This document shows positions 1 to 7,636 of a DNA stretch of 17,432 nt, piece after piece. Below the pieces are notes generated by a model, which ran no database searches, was not told where the DNA came from, and was given only the letters and a program-made list of their open reading frames with translations. The translations under genes were made by a program, and so were the position numbers. Within the stretch, counting starts at the first letter, position 1. The number at the start of each line of letters is the position of its first letter. This DNA is from Comamonas sp. lk (GTDB taxonomy: Bacteria > Pseudomonadota > Gammaproteobacteria > Burkholderiales > Burkholderiaceae_C): positions 1 through 17,432 of the forward strand of contig CAMCJY010000008.1 of NCBI GenBank assembly GCA_945875225.1, written 5' to 3'.

Positions 1-453
1 GCCATCATCAACTACATCCGTCGCAATTACGGCATGCTGATCGGCGAGCCCACGGCCGAAGCCATCAAAAAACAAATCGGCTCGGCCTTCCCCGGCTCTG
101 AAGTCAAGGAAATGGAAGTCCGTGGCCGCAATCTGTCGGAAGGCGTGCCCCGCTCCTTCACCATTTCTTCCAATGAAATTTTGGAAGCGCTGACGGATCC
201 GCTCAACAACATCGTTTCGGCGGTAAAAAATGCGTTGGAACAAACTCCGCCCGAGCTGGGCGCTGATATTGCTGACCGGGGCATGATGCTTACCGGCGGC
301 GGCGCGCTCTTGCGCGACCTAGATCGCTTGCTCGCCGAGGAAACCGGCCTGCCGGTGCTGGTAGCCGAAGACCCCTTGACTTGTGTGGTGCGCGGTTGCG
401 GCATTGCATTGGAACAAATGGAACGCTTGGGCTCTATTTTTACCAACGAATAA
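1..453 (+). CDS. mreB: MreB, rod-shape actin homologue, C-terminal part (5' end outside window)
   Basis: The frame is open from base 1, so only about the last 150 residues are present of a protein that is usually about 347 residues long. MreB is a bacterial actin homologue that polymerises under the inner membrane and places the wall-elongation complex. The visible part covers the end of the ATPase fold. Its clearest signature is the nucleotide-binding segment MMLTGGGALLRDLD, preceded by ELGADIADRG, and it ends in the typical betaproteobacterial tail MERLGSIFTNE. The next gene, mreC, begins 15 bases after the stop and mreD and mrdA follow, which is the standard order of the mre cluster. Identification is secure; the start and promoter cannot be seen. 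Confidence 0.97.
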   Translation, partial: AIINYIRRNYGMLIGEPTAEAIKKQIGSAFPGSEVKEMEVRGRNLSEGVPRSFTISSNEILEALTDPLNNIVSAVKNALEQTPPELGADIADRGMMLTGGGALLRDLDRLLAEETGLPVLVAEDPLTCVVRGCGIALEQMERLGSIFTNE

Positions 454-468
454 GCGCCGGACACAGCG

Positions 469-1389
469 ATGGCGCTGGCTTCGCTGGGCCGAGACCCCCC
501 TCCGTTTTTCCGACAAGGCCCCTCGGCCCTGTCGCGTTTGGTGGTGTTCAGTGCTATGGCGCTTTTGCTGATGGTGGCCGATGCGCGGTTTCACATGGTG
601 CAGCCCTTGCGCGCCAGCATTGCTACCGCGCTCTACCCGCTGCAATGGCTGGTGTTGCAACCTTTGGTTTTATCGCGGCAGGCCAATGAGCGCATGGACG
701 GCATGTTCGTCAATGAAATCGCGCTGCGCCAATTGCGCCAGCAGCTGGCCGAGCAGCGCCAGCGCGCCCAGCAAACCGAACAGCTGACGCTGGAAAATCA
801 ACGTTTACGCGGCATTTTGAATTTGCAAGAGCGCCAATTGCCCGGCACGCTTGCCGCCCAGGTGGTGTACGACGCCGCCGACCCGTATACCCGCAAAGTG
901 GTGCTTGACGTGGGTGAGCGCCAGGGCGTGCATCTGGCCTCGCCGGTGATTGATGAGTTTGGCGTGATCGGCCAGGTGACGCGCGTCTTTCCCCTGTCCA
1001 GCGAGGTGACGCTGATTACCGACCGCGACCAGGCGATTCCGGTACTCAATGTGCGCACCGGCGCACGCGGTGTCGCCTATGGTGAAACCACCCGCAATGC
1101 CGATGCGCTGGAACTGCGCTTTATGGCCGCCAATGCGGATGTGACGGTAGGCGATGTGCTCACCACCAGCGGTGTCGATGGCGTCTATCCGCCGGGCTTG
1201 CCGGTGGCCCGTGTGGACAAAGTGGAGCGGCGTACCGAAGCGGTGTTTGCGCGTATCGAATGCGTGCCTATCGCCATGGTCGCGGGCACCCGCCATGTGT
1301 TGGTGCTGCAACCCGCTGCGCAGGCCGCCGTGGCACGACCGCCTCCTGAGCCCGAGCACAAGCCTGTGCGAAGCGGAGGCCGCCGATGA
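469..1389 (+). CDS. mreC: MreC, rod-shape-determining scaffold protein
   Basis: This is a 306-residue bitopic inner-membrane protein that links MreB and MreD inside to PBP2 in the periplasm and helps activate wall elongation. A short cytoplasmic head (about 1-21) is followed by one membrane helix at about 22-38, a heptad-rich coiled coil at about 72-118 (rich in Q, L, E and R) and a beta-rich periplasmic domain at about 128-280. That domain contains the family's SPVIDEFGVIGQVTRV and VLTTSGVDGVYPPGLPVARV stretches. The tail after about 285 is proline- and arginine-rich and probably disordered. The ATG is the first one after mreB and lacks a clear Shine-Dalgarno sequence, so translation may depend on mreB. 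The stop overlaps the mreD start (ATGA). Length and order are normal for the family. Confidence 0.95.
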   Translation: MALASLGRDPPPFFRQGPSALSRLVVFSAMALLLMVADARFHMVQPLRASIATALYPLQWLVLQPLVLSRQANERMDGMFVNEIALRQLRQQLAEQRQRAQQTEQLTLENQRLRGILNLQERQLPGTLAAQVVYDAADPYTRKVVLDVGERQGVHLASPVIDEFGVIGQVTRVFPLSSEVTLITDRDQAIPVLNVRTGARGVAYGETTRNADALELRFMAANADVTVGDVLTTSGVDGVYPPGLPVARVDKVERRTEAVFARIECVPIAMVAGTRHVLVLQPAAQAAVARPPPEPEHKPVRSGGRR

Positions 1390-1916
1390 TCATGCGCCCA
1401 GGTCAACGCCTGCTTATGCCGGTGAACCCCGCTTTTTTATGGCTGAGCCTGCTATTGGCTTTTTCTGCCAACATGCTGGGCAATATGCTGTTGTGGGGCC
1501 GCGCCGCCTGGGCGCCTGATGTGCTGTCCATCGTGCTGGTTTTTTGGACGGTACACCAGACCATGCGGGTGGGTATCGCCGCCGCATTTGTGTTCGGCTT
1601 GATGCTCGATGTGTACCAGGGGGGCTTGCTCGGGCAGCACGCCATGGCCTACACGGTGCTGAGCTATTTTGCGATCATGGTGCACCGTCGCTTACTCTGG
1701 TTCAGTTTGCGTGAGCAAACCATGCAAGTACTGCCCTTGTTTGCGTTAGTGCACACGGTGGAGCTACTTCTCAACGCCATGATTGGCGGCAATTTTCCGG
1801 GCTGGTGGGTGCTGACGGCACCGGTAGGTGAGGCACTGCTGTGGCCGGTAATCAGCTCGATGCTGCTGGCGCCGCAGCGCCGCGCGCCGGACCCGGACGA
1901 CAACCGTCCGCTCTAG
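1386..1916 (+). CDS. mreD: MreD, rod-shape-determining membrane protein
   Basis: This 176-residue, very hydrophobic protein is the integral membrane partner of MreC in the elongasome. About five or six membrane helices can be read, the first at roughly 16-36. The characteristic motif is the GLMLDVYQGGLLGQHAMAY segment at about 76-94. The ATG at 1386 overlaps the mreC stop as ATGA, giving translational coupling, and a GGAGG at 1375-1379 lies six bases upstream, which supports this start. A second ATG two codons later is possible but less well placed. The C-terminal tail after the last helix is short and charged (Arg, Asp, Pro). It is followed after 12 bases by mrdA, the usual next gene. Confidence 0.93.
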   Translation: MIMRPGQRLLMPVNPAFLWLSLLLAFSANMLGNMLLWGRAAWAPDVLSIVLVFWTVHQTMRVGIAAAFVFGLMLDVYQGGLLGQHAMAYTVLSYFAIMVHRRLLWFSLREQTMQVLPLFALVHTVELLLNAMIGGNFPGWWVLTAPVGEALLWPVISSMLLAPQRRAPDPDDNRPL

Positions 1917-1928
1917 CCAAAGTGCACC

Positions 1929-3908
1929 ATGGACTTGCGTAATATCGACCACGACTTGCACCGTTTTCGGCAGCGCATTTTTGTGTTCACGATACTGGTT
2001 TTGGTGTGCTTTTTGCTGTTGCTGCTGCGCCTGATGTATTTGCAGTTATGGCGCCACGACGACTTGCTGGCGCAGGCCGAAAGCAACCGTACCGCTATCG
2101 TGCCTATCGTGCCCAACCGGGGCTTGATTCAGGACCGCAACGGCATTGTGCTGGCCAGCAATTATTCGGCTTACACGCTTGAAATAACGCCTTCAAAAAC
2201 CAATGGGCTCGAAGCAACCATAGACGCTTTATCCGAGGTCATTGAAGTCACACCGCGCGACCGCCGCCGCTTCAAAAAACTGCTCGACGAGTCCAAGACC
2301 TTTGAGTCTCTGCCTTTGCGCAATCGCTTGACCGATGTCGAGGTGGCGCGCTTTGCAGCCCAGCGTTTTCGTTTTCCTGGCGTAGAGATCAAGGCCCGCT
2401 TGTTTCGCAATTACCCCTACGGCGAATTGGCCAGCCATGTGATCGGCTACATCGGACGTATCAACCAAAGCGAAAAAGAAAAAATCGAAGACGATGATGA
2501 TCAGGCCAATTACCGCGGCACCGAATACATCGGCAAGCTCGGCGTGGAGCAAAGTTTTGAGCGCCAGTTGCACGGCATTACCGGCGTCGAACATATTGAA
2601 ACCTCGGCCGGCGGCCGGGCGACGCGGCGGCTCAGTAGCAGCAAAGCCACGCCAGGCGATACGGTAGTTTTGACCATCGACATCAAGCTACAGCAGTTGG
2701 TGGAGAGCATGTTTGGTGAGCGGCGCGGCGCGCTGGTGGCTATCAACCCGCAAAACGGCGATGTGTTGGCCTTTGTCAGCAAACCTACTTTTGATTCGAA
2801 TCTATTTGTGGAAGGCATCGACCAGGACAGCTGGCAAACGCTCAACGAATCGCCGGACAAGCCCTTGCTCAACCGCGCTTTGCGTGGCACCTATCCGCCA
2901 GGTTCGACCTACAAACCCTTTATGGCGCTGGCCGCGCTGGAGACCGGCACGCGCAAACCCAACACCTTGATCAACGACCCGGGCTTTTATATGTTTGGCG
3001 GCCACCGCTTTGGCAGCCCGGAAAATGAACGTGGCGGCATCATGGACATGCGCCGGGCGATTGTGGAGTCGAGCAACGCCTATTTTTATTCGCTGGCTAA
3101 CGAGTTGGGCGTGGACACCATGCACGACTTTATGAAGCCCTTGGGCTTTGGCCAAACTACCGGTATCGATGTGCTGGGCGAAGTGCGAGGGGTGCTGCCC
3201 AGCCAGGAATGGAAGCGGCGCTATTACAGCAAGCCCGAACTCCAAAAATGGTATGCGGGTGAGACGATTTCTCTGGGCATAGGCCAAGGCTACAACAGCT
3301 TTACCATGCTGCAGCTGGCGCAGGCCACGGCCGCTGTGGCCAACAAAGGAATCAAATACACCCCGCGTCTGGTGCTGGCCACCGAAGACGCCAGCAAGCA
3401 TGCGCGCATCGAACGCCCGGCCCCACCCCCCCAAGACCTGAAGCTTTCACCCGAAAACATCCATGTGATTGTTCAGGCCATGGTCGGCGTGACCCAGGAA
3501 GGCACCTCGGCGCGCGCGTTTACCGGGGCTGGCTACTTGAGCGGCGGCAAAACCGGCACGGCCCAGGCGGTGAGCCTGGCCAAGAACGAAAAATATAACG
3601 CGGCGCGCATGGATGAGCACCAACGTGACCATTCCTTGTATATCGCATTTGCGCCCGCTGAGGACCCGAAAATCGCGTTGGCCGTGATTGTGGAAAACGC
3701 GGGCTTCGGATCCACGTCGGCAGCGCCGATTGCCAGGCGCGTGTTTGATTACTGGCTGTTGCAGCACTACCCCAATGCCGAGGACTTAGCCGCCGTGCGC
3801 AAAGGCCAGGCCACCGCACCCATTGGCAAACCGCGCACGGTGGCCGAGGTCAGCTGGCCGCCGCCTTTGCAAACCGCTGAGCCGCCAGGCTTGGTCGTAA
3901 AACCCTAA
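1929..3908 (+). CDS. mrdA: Penicillin-binding protein 2, elongasome transpeptidase
   Basis: This is a class B penicillin-binding protein (659 residues; the E. coli protein has about 630) that cross-links peptidoglycan in the growing side wall together with RodA and MreC. It has one N-terminal membrane helix at about 17-39, a dimerisation/pedestal domain at about 60-230, and a transpeptidase domain at about 265-610. The catalytic motifs are intact: the serine of STYK is S326 with K329, the SxN motif is S381-S382-N383, and KTG is 541-543. A proline- and alanine-rich tail follows. The start at 1929 gives the expected MDLRNIDHDLHRFRQR head; no strong ribosome site is seen. rodA, often the next gene, is absent: after 13 bases comes a convergent gene. 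Confidence 0.96.
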   Translation: MDLRNIDHDLHRFRQRIFVFTILVLVCFLLLLLRLMYLQLWRHDDLLAQAESNRTAIVPIVPNRGLIQDRNGIVLASNYSAYTLEITPSKTNGLEATIDALSEVIEVTPRDRRRFKKLLDESKTFESLPLRNRLTDVEVARFAAQRFRFPGVEIKARLFRNYPYGELASHVIGYIGRINQSEKEKIEDDDDQANYRGTEYIGKLGVEQSFERQLHGITGVEHIETSAGGRATRRLSSSKATPGDTVVLTIDIKLQQLVESMFGERRGALVAINPQNGDVLAFVSKPTFDSNLFVEGIDQDSWQTLNESPDKPLLNRALRGTYPPGSTYKPFMALAALETGTRKPNTLINDPGFYMFGGHRFGSPENERGGIMDMRRAIVESSNAYFYSLANELGVDTMHDFMKPLGFGQTTGIDVLGEVRGVLPSQEWKRRYYSKPELQKWYAGETISLGIGQGYNSFTMLQLAQATAAVANKGIKYTPRLVLATEDASKHARIERPAPPPQDLKLSPENIHVIVQAMVGVTQEGTSARAFTGAGYLSGGKTGTAQAVSLAKNEKYNAARMDEHQRDHSLYIAFAPAEDPKIALAVIVENAGFGSTSAAPIARRVFDYWLLQHYPNAEDLAAVRKGQATAPIGKPRTVAEVSWPPPLQTAEPPGLVVKP

Positions 3909-3921
3909 GCGCCGCGCTGCA

Positions 3922-4680
3922 TCAGGCCAGAAACGCATCCCAGGAGGTTTTGGCAATCAAAGCCGCTACCACCAGCATAAACATGACGCGCACAAAGCCG
4001 GTGCCGTGTTTGAGCGCCAAATGGGTGCCCGCCAGGCTGCCCACCATATTGGACAGCGCCATGGCCAGCACCAGATGCCACCAGACATGACCTTTCCAAG
4101 CGAACAAGACCAGGGCCGCCAGATTGCTGGCGGTGTTGAGCAACTTGGCGCTGGCCGATGCATGCAAAAAGTCATAGCCAACCACACGCACCAGCAAGAA
4201 CACAAAAAAACTGCCGGTCCCCGGCCCGAAAAAACCATCGTAAAACCCCACCAGCGCACCGATGGCTGCAAGCACCAGTGCTTCGCGGCGGCCTGCAAAG
4301 CGCGGCGCATGTTCGCGCCCTAAGTCTTTTTTCGCCAGCGTATAAGCCAGCAACAAGACCAACAGGCCAGGCAGAATTTTGCGCAGCAATTCGGGCGAGA
4401 CCACGGTAACCAGCCAGGCGCCGGCGAATGCGGCTAGCAAGGCCGCTAGCGCCGCCGGCAGTAGCGCACGCCAGGCCATGCGGACCCGGCGGCTGTATTG
4501 CAAGGTGGCCAATCCCGTGCCCCAGATGGACGCGCCTTTGTTGGTGCCAAACAAGGTGGCCGGCGGCGCGGACGGAAATACTGCAAACAAAGCAGGCACC
4601 AGAATCAATCCACCGCCCCCGACAATCGAATCGACAAAACCAGCTAACAGCGAAGCGACGGAAACAAGCAACAATTCCAT
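3922..4680 (-). CDS. TauE/SafE-family membrane permease
   Basis: This 252-residue polytopic protein has about seven or eight hydrophobic segments. It belongs to the TauE/SafE family (formerly DUF81), whose members are proposed exporters of sulfite, sulfonates or other small organic anions; the substrate here is unknown. The N-terminal family signature LLAGFVDSIVGGGGLILVPALF is present, and a second repeat carries GALVGFYDGFFGPGTGSFF, the internal duplication typical of the family. I chose the ATG at 4680 because it begins just before the first membrane helix. The frame stays open up to 4875, but those codons run through a terminator and a charged, unrelated stretch. No good ribosome site is visible. 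A TACACT at 4762-4757 could be its -10 box. It converges on mrdA. Confidence 0.85.
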   Translation of the reverse strand: MELLLVSVASLLAGFVDSIVGGGGLILVPALFAVFPSAPPATLFGTNKGASIWGTGLATLQYSRRVRMAWRALLPAALAALLAAFAGAWLVTVVSPELLRKILPGLLVLLLAYTLAKKDLGREHAPRFAGRREALVLAAIGALVGFYDGFFGPGTGSFFVFLLVRVVGYDFLHASASAKLLNTASNLAALVLFAWKGHVWWHLVLAMALSNMVGSLAGTHLALKHGTGFVRVMFMLVVAALIAKTSWDAFLA

Positions 4681-4726
4681 GGGGGAGTGAGGTACAAAAA
4701 AGGTGTCGCAGGAACGCGCTGCCAGG

Positions 4727-4755
4727 GGCCGGACATCTAGGACGCCAATCCGGCC
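4727..4755. repeat. 7-bp inverted repeat in the TauE/SafE gene leader
   Basis: GGCCGGA at 4727-4733 is the exact reverse complement of TCCGGCC at 4749-4755, with a 15-base spacer. Arm centres are 22 bases apart, about two helical turns, as in many operators. It lies between a possible -10 box and the start codon of the permease gene. It could instead form an RNA hairpin in the leader. Confidence 0.5.
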
Positions 4756-4756
4756 A

Positions 4757-4762
4757 AGTGTA
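4757..4762 (-). promoter_or_regulatory. Possible -10 box for the TauE/SafE gene
   Basis: On the minus strand this reads TACACT, five of six matches to TATAAT, placed about 77 bases before the ATG at 4680. No convincing -35 box is found 16-18 bases upstream, so it is a weak candidate. Confidence 0.25.
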
Positions 4763-4812
4763 GGGGCTGGCAAGTGCGCTCCAGCAGAACCGGCAAGCGA
4801 AAAAAAGCGGAC

Positions 4813-4840
4813 AAAAAAAAGCACCGACAAGGTCAGTGCT
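4813..4840 (-). terminator. Intrinsic terminator downstream of the GMC gene and the RNA candidate
   Basis: On the minus strand AGCACTG pairs with CGGTGCT (7 bp, one T-G pair, 7-base loop) and runs into eight T residues (4820-4813). On the plus strand the same hairpin is followed by five T residues, so it may work weakly in both directions. Nothing on the plus strand obviously needs it. Confidence 0.75.
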
Positions 4841-5015
4841 TTTTGCCCCTTGAAGAGGTCTATTAACCTTGGCATTGCCAGAGTCTTATGGTCTCCTCGG
4901 AATCGCTCGCGGCCTGGTGGGCTGCCCTTCGCTTTTCGAAGTGTGGCCTGTATCTAGGCACCCGTGCACTGTAGTGCTGTGGCGCCGGACAAACATCAGG
5001 ACTTACCCTTGCGTG
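4822..5015 (-). ncRNA. ssrS: Candidate structured RNA of about 194 nt, 6S-like
   Basis: The 342-base gap between the GMC gene and the permease gene holds what looks like a rod-shaped RNA on the minus strand. The 5' arm (5015-5001, CACGCAAGGGTAAGT) pairs with 4837-4822 (ACTGACCTTGTCGGTG) through about 13 pairs with small bulges. A second stem continues inward: TTTGTCC (4993-4987) with GGGCAAA (4848-4842). Inside are a hairpin with GGCGCC/GGTGCC (4986-4981 and 4962-4957) around GCAC-TACA-GTGC, and CTTCG-AAAAG-CGAAG near 4940-4926. Two pairs are G-U on the minus strand but would be A-C on the plus strand, which favours minus. Size, end-to-end closing stem and a TCCGAGGAG...CATAAGACT stretch (from 4901) that resembles, from memory, the TCCGAGAAGCC region of E. 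coli 6S RNA suggest 6S, the regulator that binds sigma70 RNA polymerase. Identity is a proposal; another leader or small RNA is possible. Confidence 0.5.
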
Positions 5016-5022
5016 TTTCCCC

Positions 5023-6732
5023 CTAGTTCTGGGCGTCTTCGCTTATCCACTGGGCGGCTTTTTCGGCAATCATCAGGGTGGGTGAATTGGTGTTACCGCT
5101 GGTGATAAAGGGCATCACGCCCGCATCGACCACGCGCAGCCCGGCCACGCCGCGCACATTCAGGCGCGGGTCCACGACCGCCAGCGGGTCATCGGCGCGG
5201 CCCATTTTGGTGGTGCCTACCGGGTGAAAAATCGTGCTCGCGATGTCACCGGCTAGCTTGGCCAATTCTTCGTCGCTCTGGTATTGCATGCCGGGCTTGT
5301 ATTCCTCGGGTGCGAAGGCTTGCATCGCGCTTTGCGCCATGATGCGCCGGGTCACCCGCAGCGAATCGGCGGCCACTTTGCGGTCGGTATCGGTGCTGAG
5401 GTAGTTGGGTGCAATCGCCGGGGCGTCGCGAAAGTCTGGGGTGCGAATGTTCACCGTGCCTCGGCTGGTGGGGTTGAGGTTGCAGACACTGGCCGTCATG
5501 GCATTGAAGGTGTGCAGCGGCGAGCCAAAAGCGTCTAGGCTGAGCGGCTGCACGTGGTACTGGATATTCGGGTAAGGCTGCTGCGGGTCGCTGCGGGTGA
5601 AAGCGCCTAACTGGCTGGGCGCCATGCTCATGGGCCCGCTGCGTTTCAAAACATATTCCAAGCCGATACGTGCTTTGCCCCACAGGCTGGAGGCCATGGT
5701 GTTCAGGGTGGGCGTGTTTTTCACTTTAAACACCGTGCGAATTTGCAAATGGTCTTGCAAATTGGCGCCCACGCCCGGCAAGTCCAGCCGCAGCGCAATG
5801 CCCTTGGATTGCAGCAGCCGGGCCGGCCCGATACCCGAGAGTTGCAGCAACTGCGGCGAAGCCACCGAACCAGCGCTCAAAATAACTTCGCGCCGCGCAT
5901 GGGCCGTCACCATTTCCTGGCCATTCCAAACCTTGACGCCACTGCAGCGCAAAGGCTTTGCGGTGCCTGGGTGGTTTTCCAGTACCAGCTCGCTCGCCTG
6001 CGCGCCGGTCCAGAGTTCAAAGTTAGGCCGCGCGTAGCAGGTAGGCCGCAAAAAGGCCTTGGCCGTGTTCCAGCGCCAGCCGTTTTTTTGGTTGACTTCA
6101 AAAAAGCCCACGCCTTCGTTGTCACCCCGGTTGAAGTCTTCGGTCGCCGGGATGCCCGCTTGCACCGCCGCCTGGGCAAAGGCTTCCAGCACCTCCCAGC
6201 GCAGGCGCTGCTTATCCACGCGCCACTCGCCGCCGGCGTTGTGGTGGCGCAGCAGCGTGCGGTAGGGGGTATCGCCGTCCTGCATCAGCGCCGGTGCGGT
6301 GCCGCGCGCGCCGTGCAAAGCGTTGGCGCCTTTGTAGTGGTCTTCGTGGAGTTGGAAGTAAGGCAGGCTGTTGTCCCAGCTCCATTGCGGCTCACCGGTC
6401 ACATCGGACCAGCGGGCGTAATCACGTGACTGGCCGCGCATATAAATCATGCCGTTGATACTGCTACAGCCGCCCAGCGTTTTTCCGCGCGGATAAATCA
6501 GGCTGCGGCCATTGAGCCCGGGCTCGGGCTCGGTTTTGAACAGCCAATCGGTACGTGGGTTGCCGATGCAATAAAGATAGCCCACTGGGATATGAATCCA
6601 GTGGTAATCGTCGCGCCGACCGGCTTCAATCAGCAACACACGTTTGGACGCGTCGGCGCTCAGGCGGTTGGCCAGCAGGCAGCCGGCTGTTCCTGCGCCG
6701 ATGATGATGTAGTCAAAAGTGGTGTCGTTCAT
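5023..6732 (-). CDS. GMC-family FAD-dependent oxidoreductase (choline/alcohol dehydrogenase type)
   Basis: This 569-residue flavoprotein belongs to the glucose-methanol-choline family, which oxidises alcohols to aldehydes with FAD. The N-terminal dinucleotide fold has G12xG14xxG17 (IIIGAGTAGC) and an acidic end of strand beta2 (LLIEAG, about 34-38). The first GMC signature PRGKTLGGCSSINGMIYMRG spans about 81-100, and the second, SAGSVASPQLLQLSGIGP, is in the middle. The catalytic pair near the C terminus is H503 (HPVGTTKMG) and N549 (GNTNSPTLMIAEKAA). The layout resembles AlkJ and choline dehydrogenases; the substrate cannot be told. I chose the ATG at 6732, just before the nucleotide fold, 40 bases after the crotonase stop. 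The longer frame to 6816 overlaps that gene. Probably the last gene of the hemB-led unit. Confidence 0.9.
   Translation of the reverse strand: MNDTTFDYIIIGAGTAGCLLANRLSADASKRVLLIEAGRRDDYHWIHIPVGYLYCIGNPRTDWLFKTEPEPGLNGRSLIYPRGKTLGGCSSINGMIYMRGQSRDYARWSDVTGEPQWSWDNSLPYFQLHEDHYKGANALHGARGTAPALMQDGDTPYRTLLRHHNAGGEWRVDKQRLRWEVLEAFAQAAVQAGIPATEDFNRGDNEGVGFFEVNQKNGWRWNTAKAFLRPTCYARPNFELWTGAQASELVLENHPGTAKPLRCSGVKVWNGQEMVTAHARREVILSAGSVASPQLLQLSGIGPARLLQSKGIALRLDLPGVGANLQDHLQIRTVFKVKNTPTLNTMASSLWGKARIGLEYVLKRSGPMSMAPSQLGAFTRSDPQQPYPNIQYHVQPLSLDAFGSPLHTFNAMTASVCNLNPTSRGTVNIRTPDFRDAPAIAPNYLSTDTDRKVAADSLRVTRRIMAQSAMQAFAPEEYKPGMQYQSDEELAKLAGDIASTIFHPVGTTKMGRADDPLAVVDPRLNVRGVAGLRVVDAGVMPFITSGNTNSPTLMIAEKAAQWISEDAQN
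5042..5069 (-). promoter_or_regulatory. Possible promoter for the structured RNA, inside the end of the GMC gene
   Basis: On the minus strand TTGCCG (5069-5064) and GATAAG (5047-5042) are separated by 16 bases; each matches the sigma70 consensus at four of six positions. Transcription would start near 5035, about 20 bases before the predicted 5' arm, so a processed precursor would be implied. Confidence 0.3.
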
Positions 6733-6772
6733 TCGATGGATGGAGAAGCAGTATCGGCCTGCTGGCGCGCGC

Positions 6773-7558
6773 TTACTTACCACTCCATTGGGGCTTGCGC
6801 TTTTCTTGAAACGCAAGTTGGCCTTCGCGTGCGTCTTCGGTCAGGGTAAAGAGCGCAATTTGGCTCTCGGTAAAAGCCATGGATTCTTCAAACGCCATGG
6901 TCTCCATTTTCTTAAGCATGTACAGCCCGCGCCGCACCGCAGCGGGCGACTTGTCCAGTAAACGCTCGAGCAGCCATTGCAGCTTGGCATCCACATCGCG
7001 GTCTATGTAATTAACCAGACCAAACTCCAGGGCCTGCATGCTACTGATGGGTTCGCCGGTAATGCACATCTCCACCAGCGTGCGGCGCGGAATAAGGTGT
7101 TGCAACACACTGAGCACCTGGGCCGGGAATACGCCTACTTTGACCTCGGGCAAACCAAAGACCGCGTGTTCTGCGGCCACCGCCATATCGCACATGGACA
7201 AGAGGCCCATGCCCCCGGCCATGCAAGCGCCATTGACCCGCGCGACCAGCGGCACATAGCTGGCCTTGGCTACGCGCAGCAGCTGCGCCAAATGGCCTAA
7301 GGGTTCGGAGTAATCGGTGGTGAAGGCCTGCGCGTTTTGCAGATCGGCCCCGGCACAAAAAGCTTTGTCGCCGGCGCCCGTGAGCACGATGGCGCGCACA
7401 CTGCGATTGCTTTGTGCCGCGCTGATGGCTGCCGCCATACCGGCCAAAACGCCATGGCTCATGGCATTGCGGCGCGCTTCGCGGGTGATGGTCAGCCACA
7501 GTACTGGGCCGCGCAGTTCGACAGATAAATCGGGGCTGGTCAGGGCGCTGGTGTCCAT
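6773..7558 (-). CDS. Enoyl-CoA hydratase/isomerase (crotonase) family protein
   Basis: This 261-residue protein belongs to the crotonase superfamily, which acts on acyl-CoA thioesters (hydration, isomerisation, hydrolysis or lyase reactions). The CoA/oxyanion region KAFCAGADL is at about 65-73 and the second oxyanion segment NGACMAGGMGLL at 109-120. FGLPEVKVG keeps E138, equivalent to the second acid of mitochondrial hydratase, but the usual first glutamate is glycine (G118). Simple hydratase chemistry is therefore not assured. The C-terminal AFQEKRKPQWSGK is typical of the family. The ATG at 7558 is supported by AGGAAG seven bases upstream; the frame continues to 7624 without such a site. 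It sits 78 bases after the SDR gene and 40 before the GMC gene, so the three may serve one catabolic route. Confidence 0.88.
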   Translation of the reverse strand: MDTSALTSPDLSVELRGPVLWLTITREARRNAMSHGVLAGMAAAISAAQSNRSVRAIVLTGAGDKAFCAGADLQNAQAFTTDYSEPLGHLAQLLRVAKASYVPLVARVNGACMAGGMGLLSMCDMAVAAEHAVFGLPEVKVGVFPAQVLSVLQHLIPRRTLVEMCITGEPISSMQALEFGLVNYIDRDVDAKLQWLLERLLDKSPAAVRRGLYMLKKMETMAFEESMAFTESQIALFTLTEDAREGQLAFQEKRKPQWSGK

Positions 7559-7636
7559 ACAAAACTTCCTGCGAAATAGGTTCGGTGACTGGGATCGGTG
7601 CAAGGGCTGCGACGCCCCAAGCATACAAGTGCGCGC

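Noticed and set aside
4681..4875. N-terminal extension of the TauE/SafE protein by 65 residues
   Set aside because: The extra codons pass through the terminator hairpin and its A/T tracts and do not resemble the family; the ATG at 4680 sits right before the first helix.
4822..5015. Riboswitch upstream of the TauE/SafE gene
   Set aside because: I looked for the conserved cores of the cobalamin, TPP, FMN, glycine and guanidine-I classes as I remember them and found none; the end-to-end closing stem fits a free-standing RNA better. It is not fully excluded.
6733..6816. Upstream start for the GMC oxidoreductase
   Set aside because: It would overlap the crotonase gene by 44 bases and place 28 unrelated residues before the nucleotide-binding fold.
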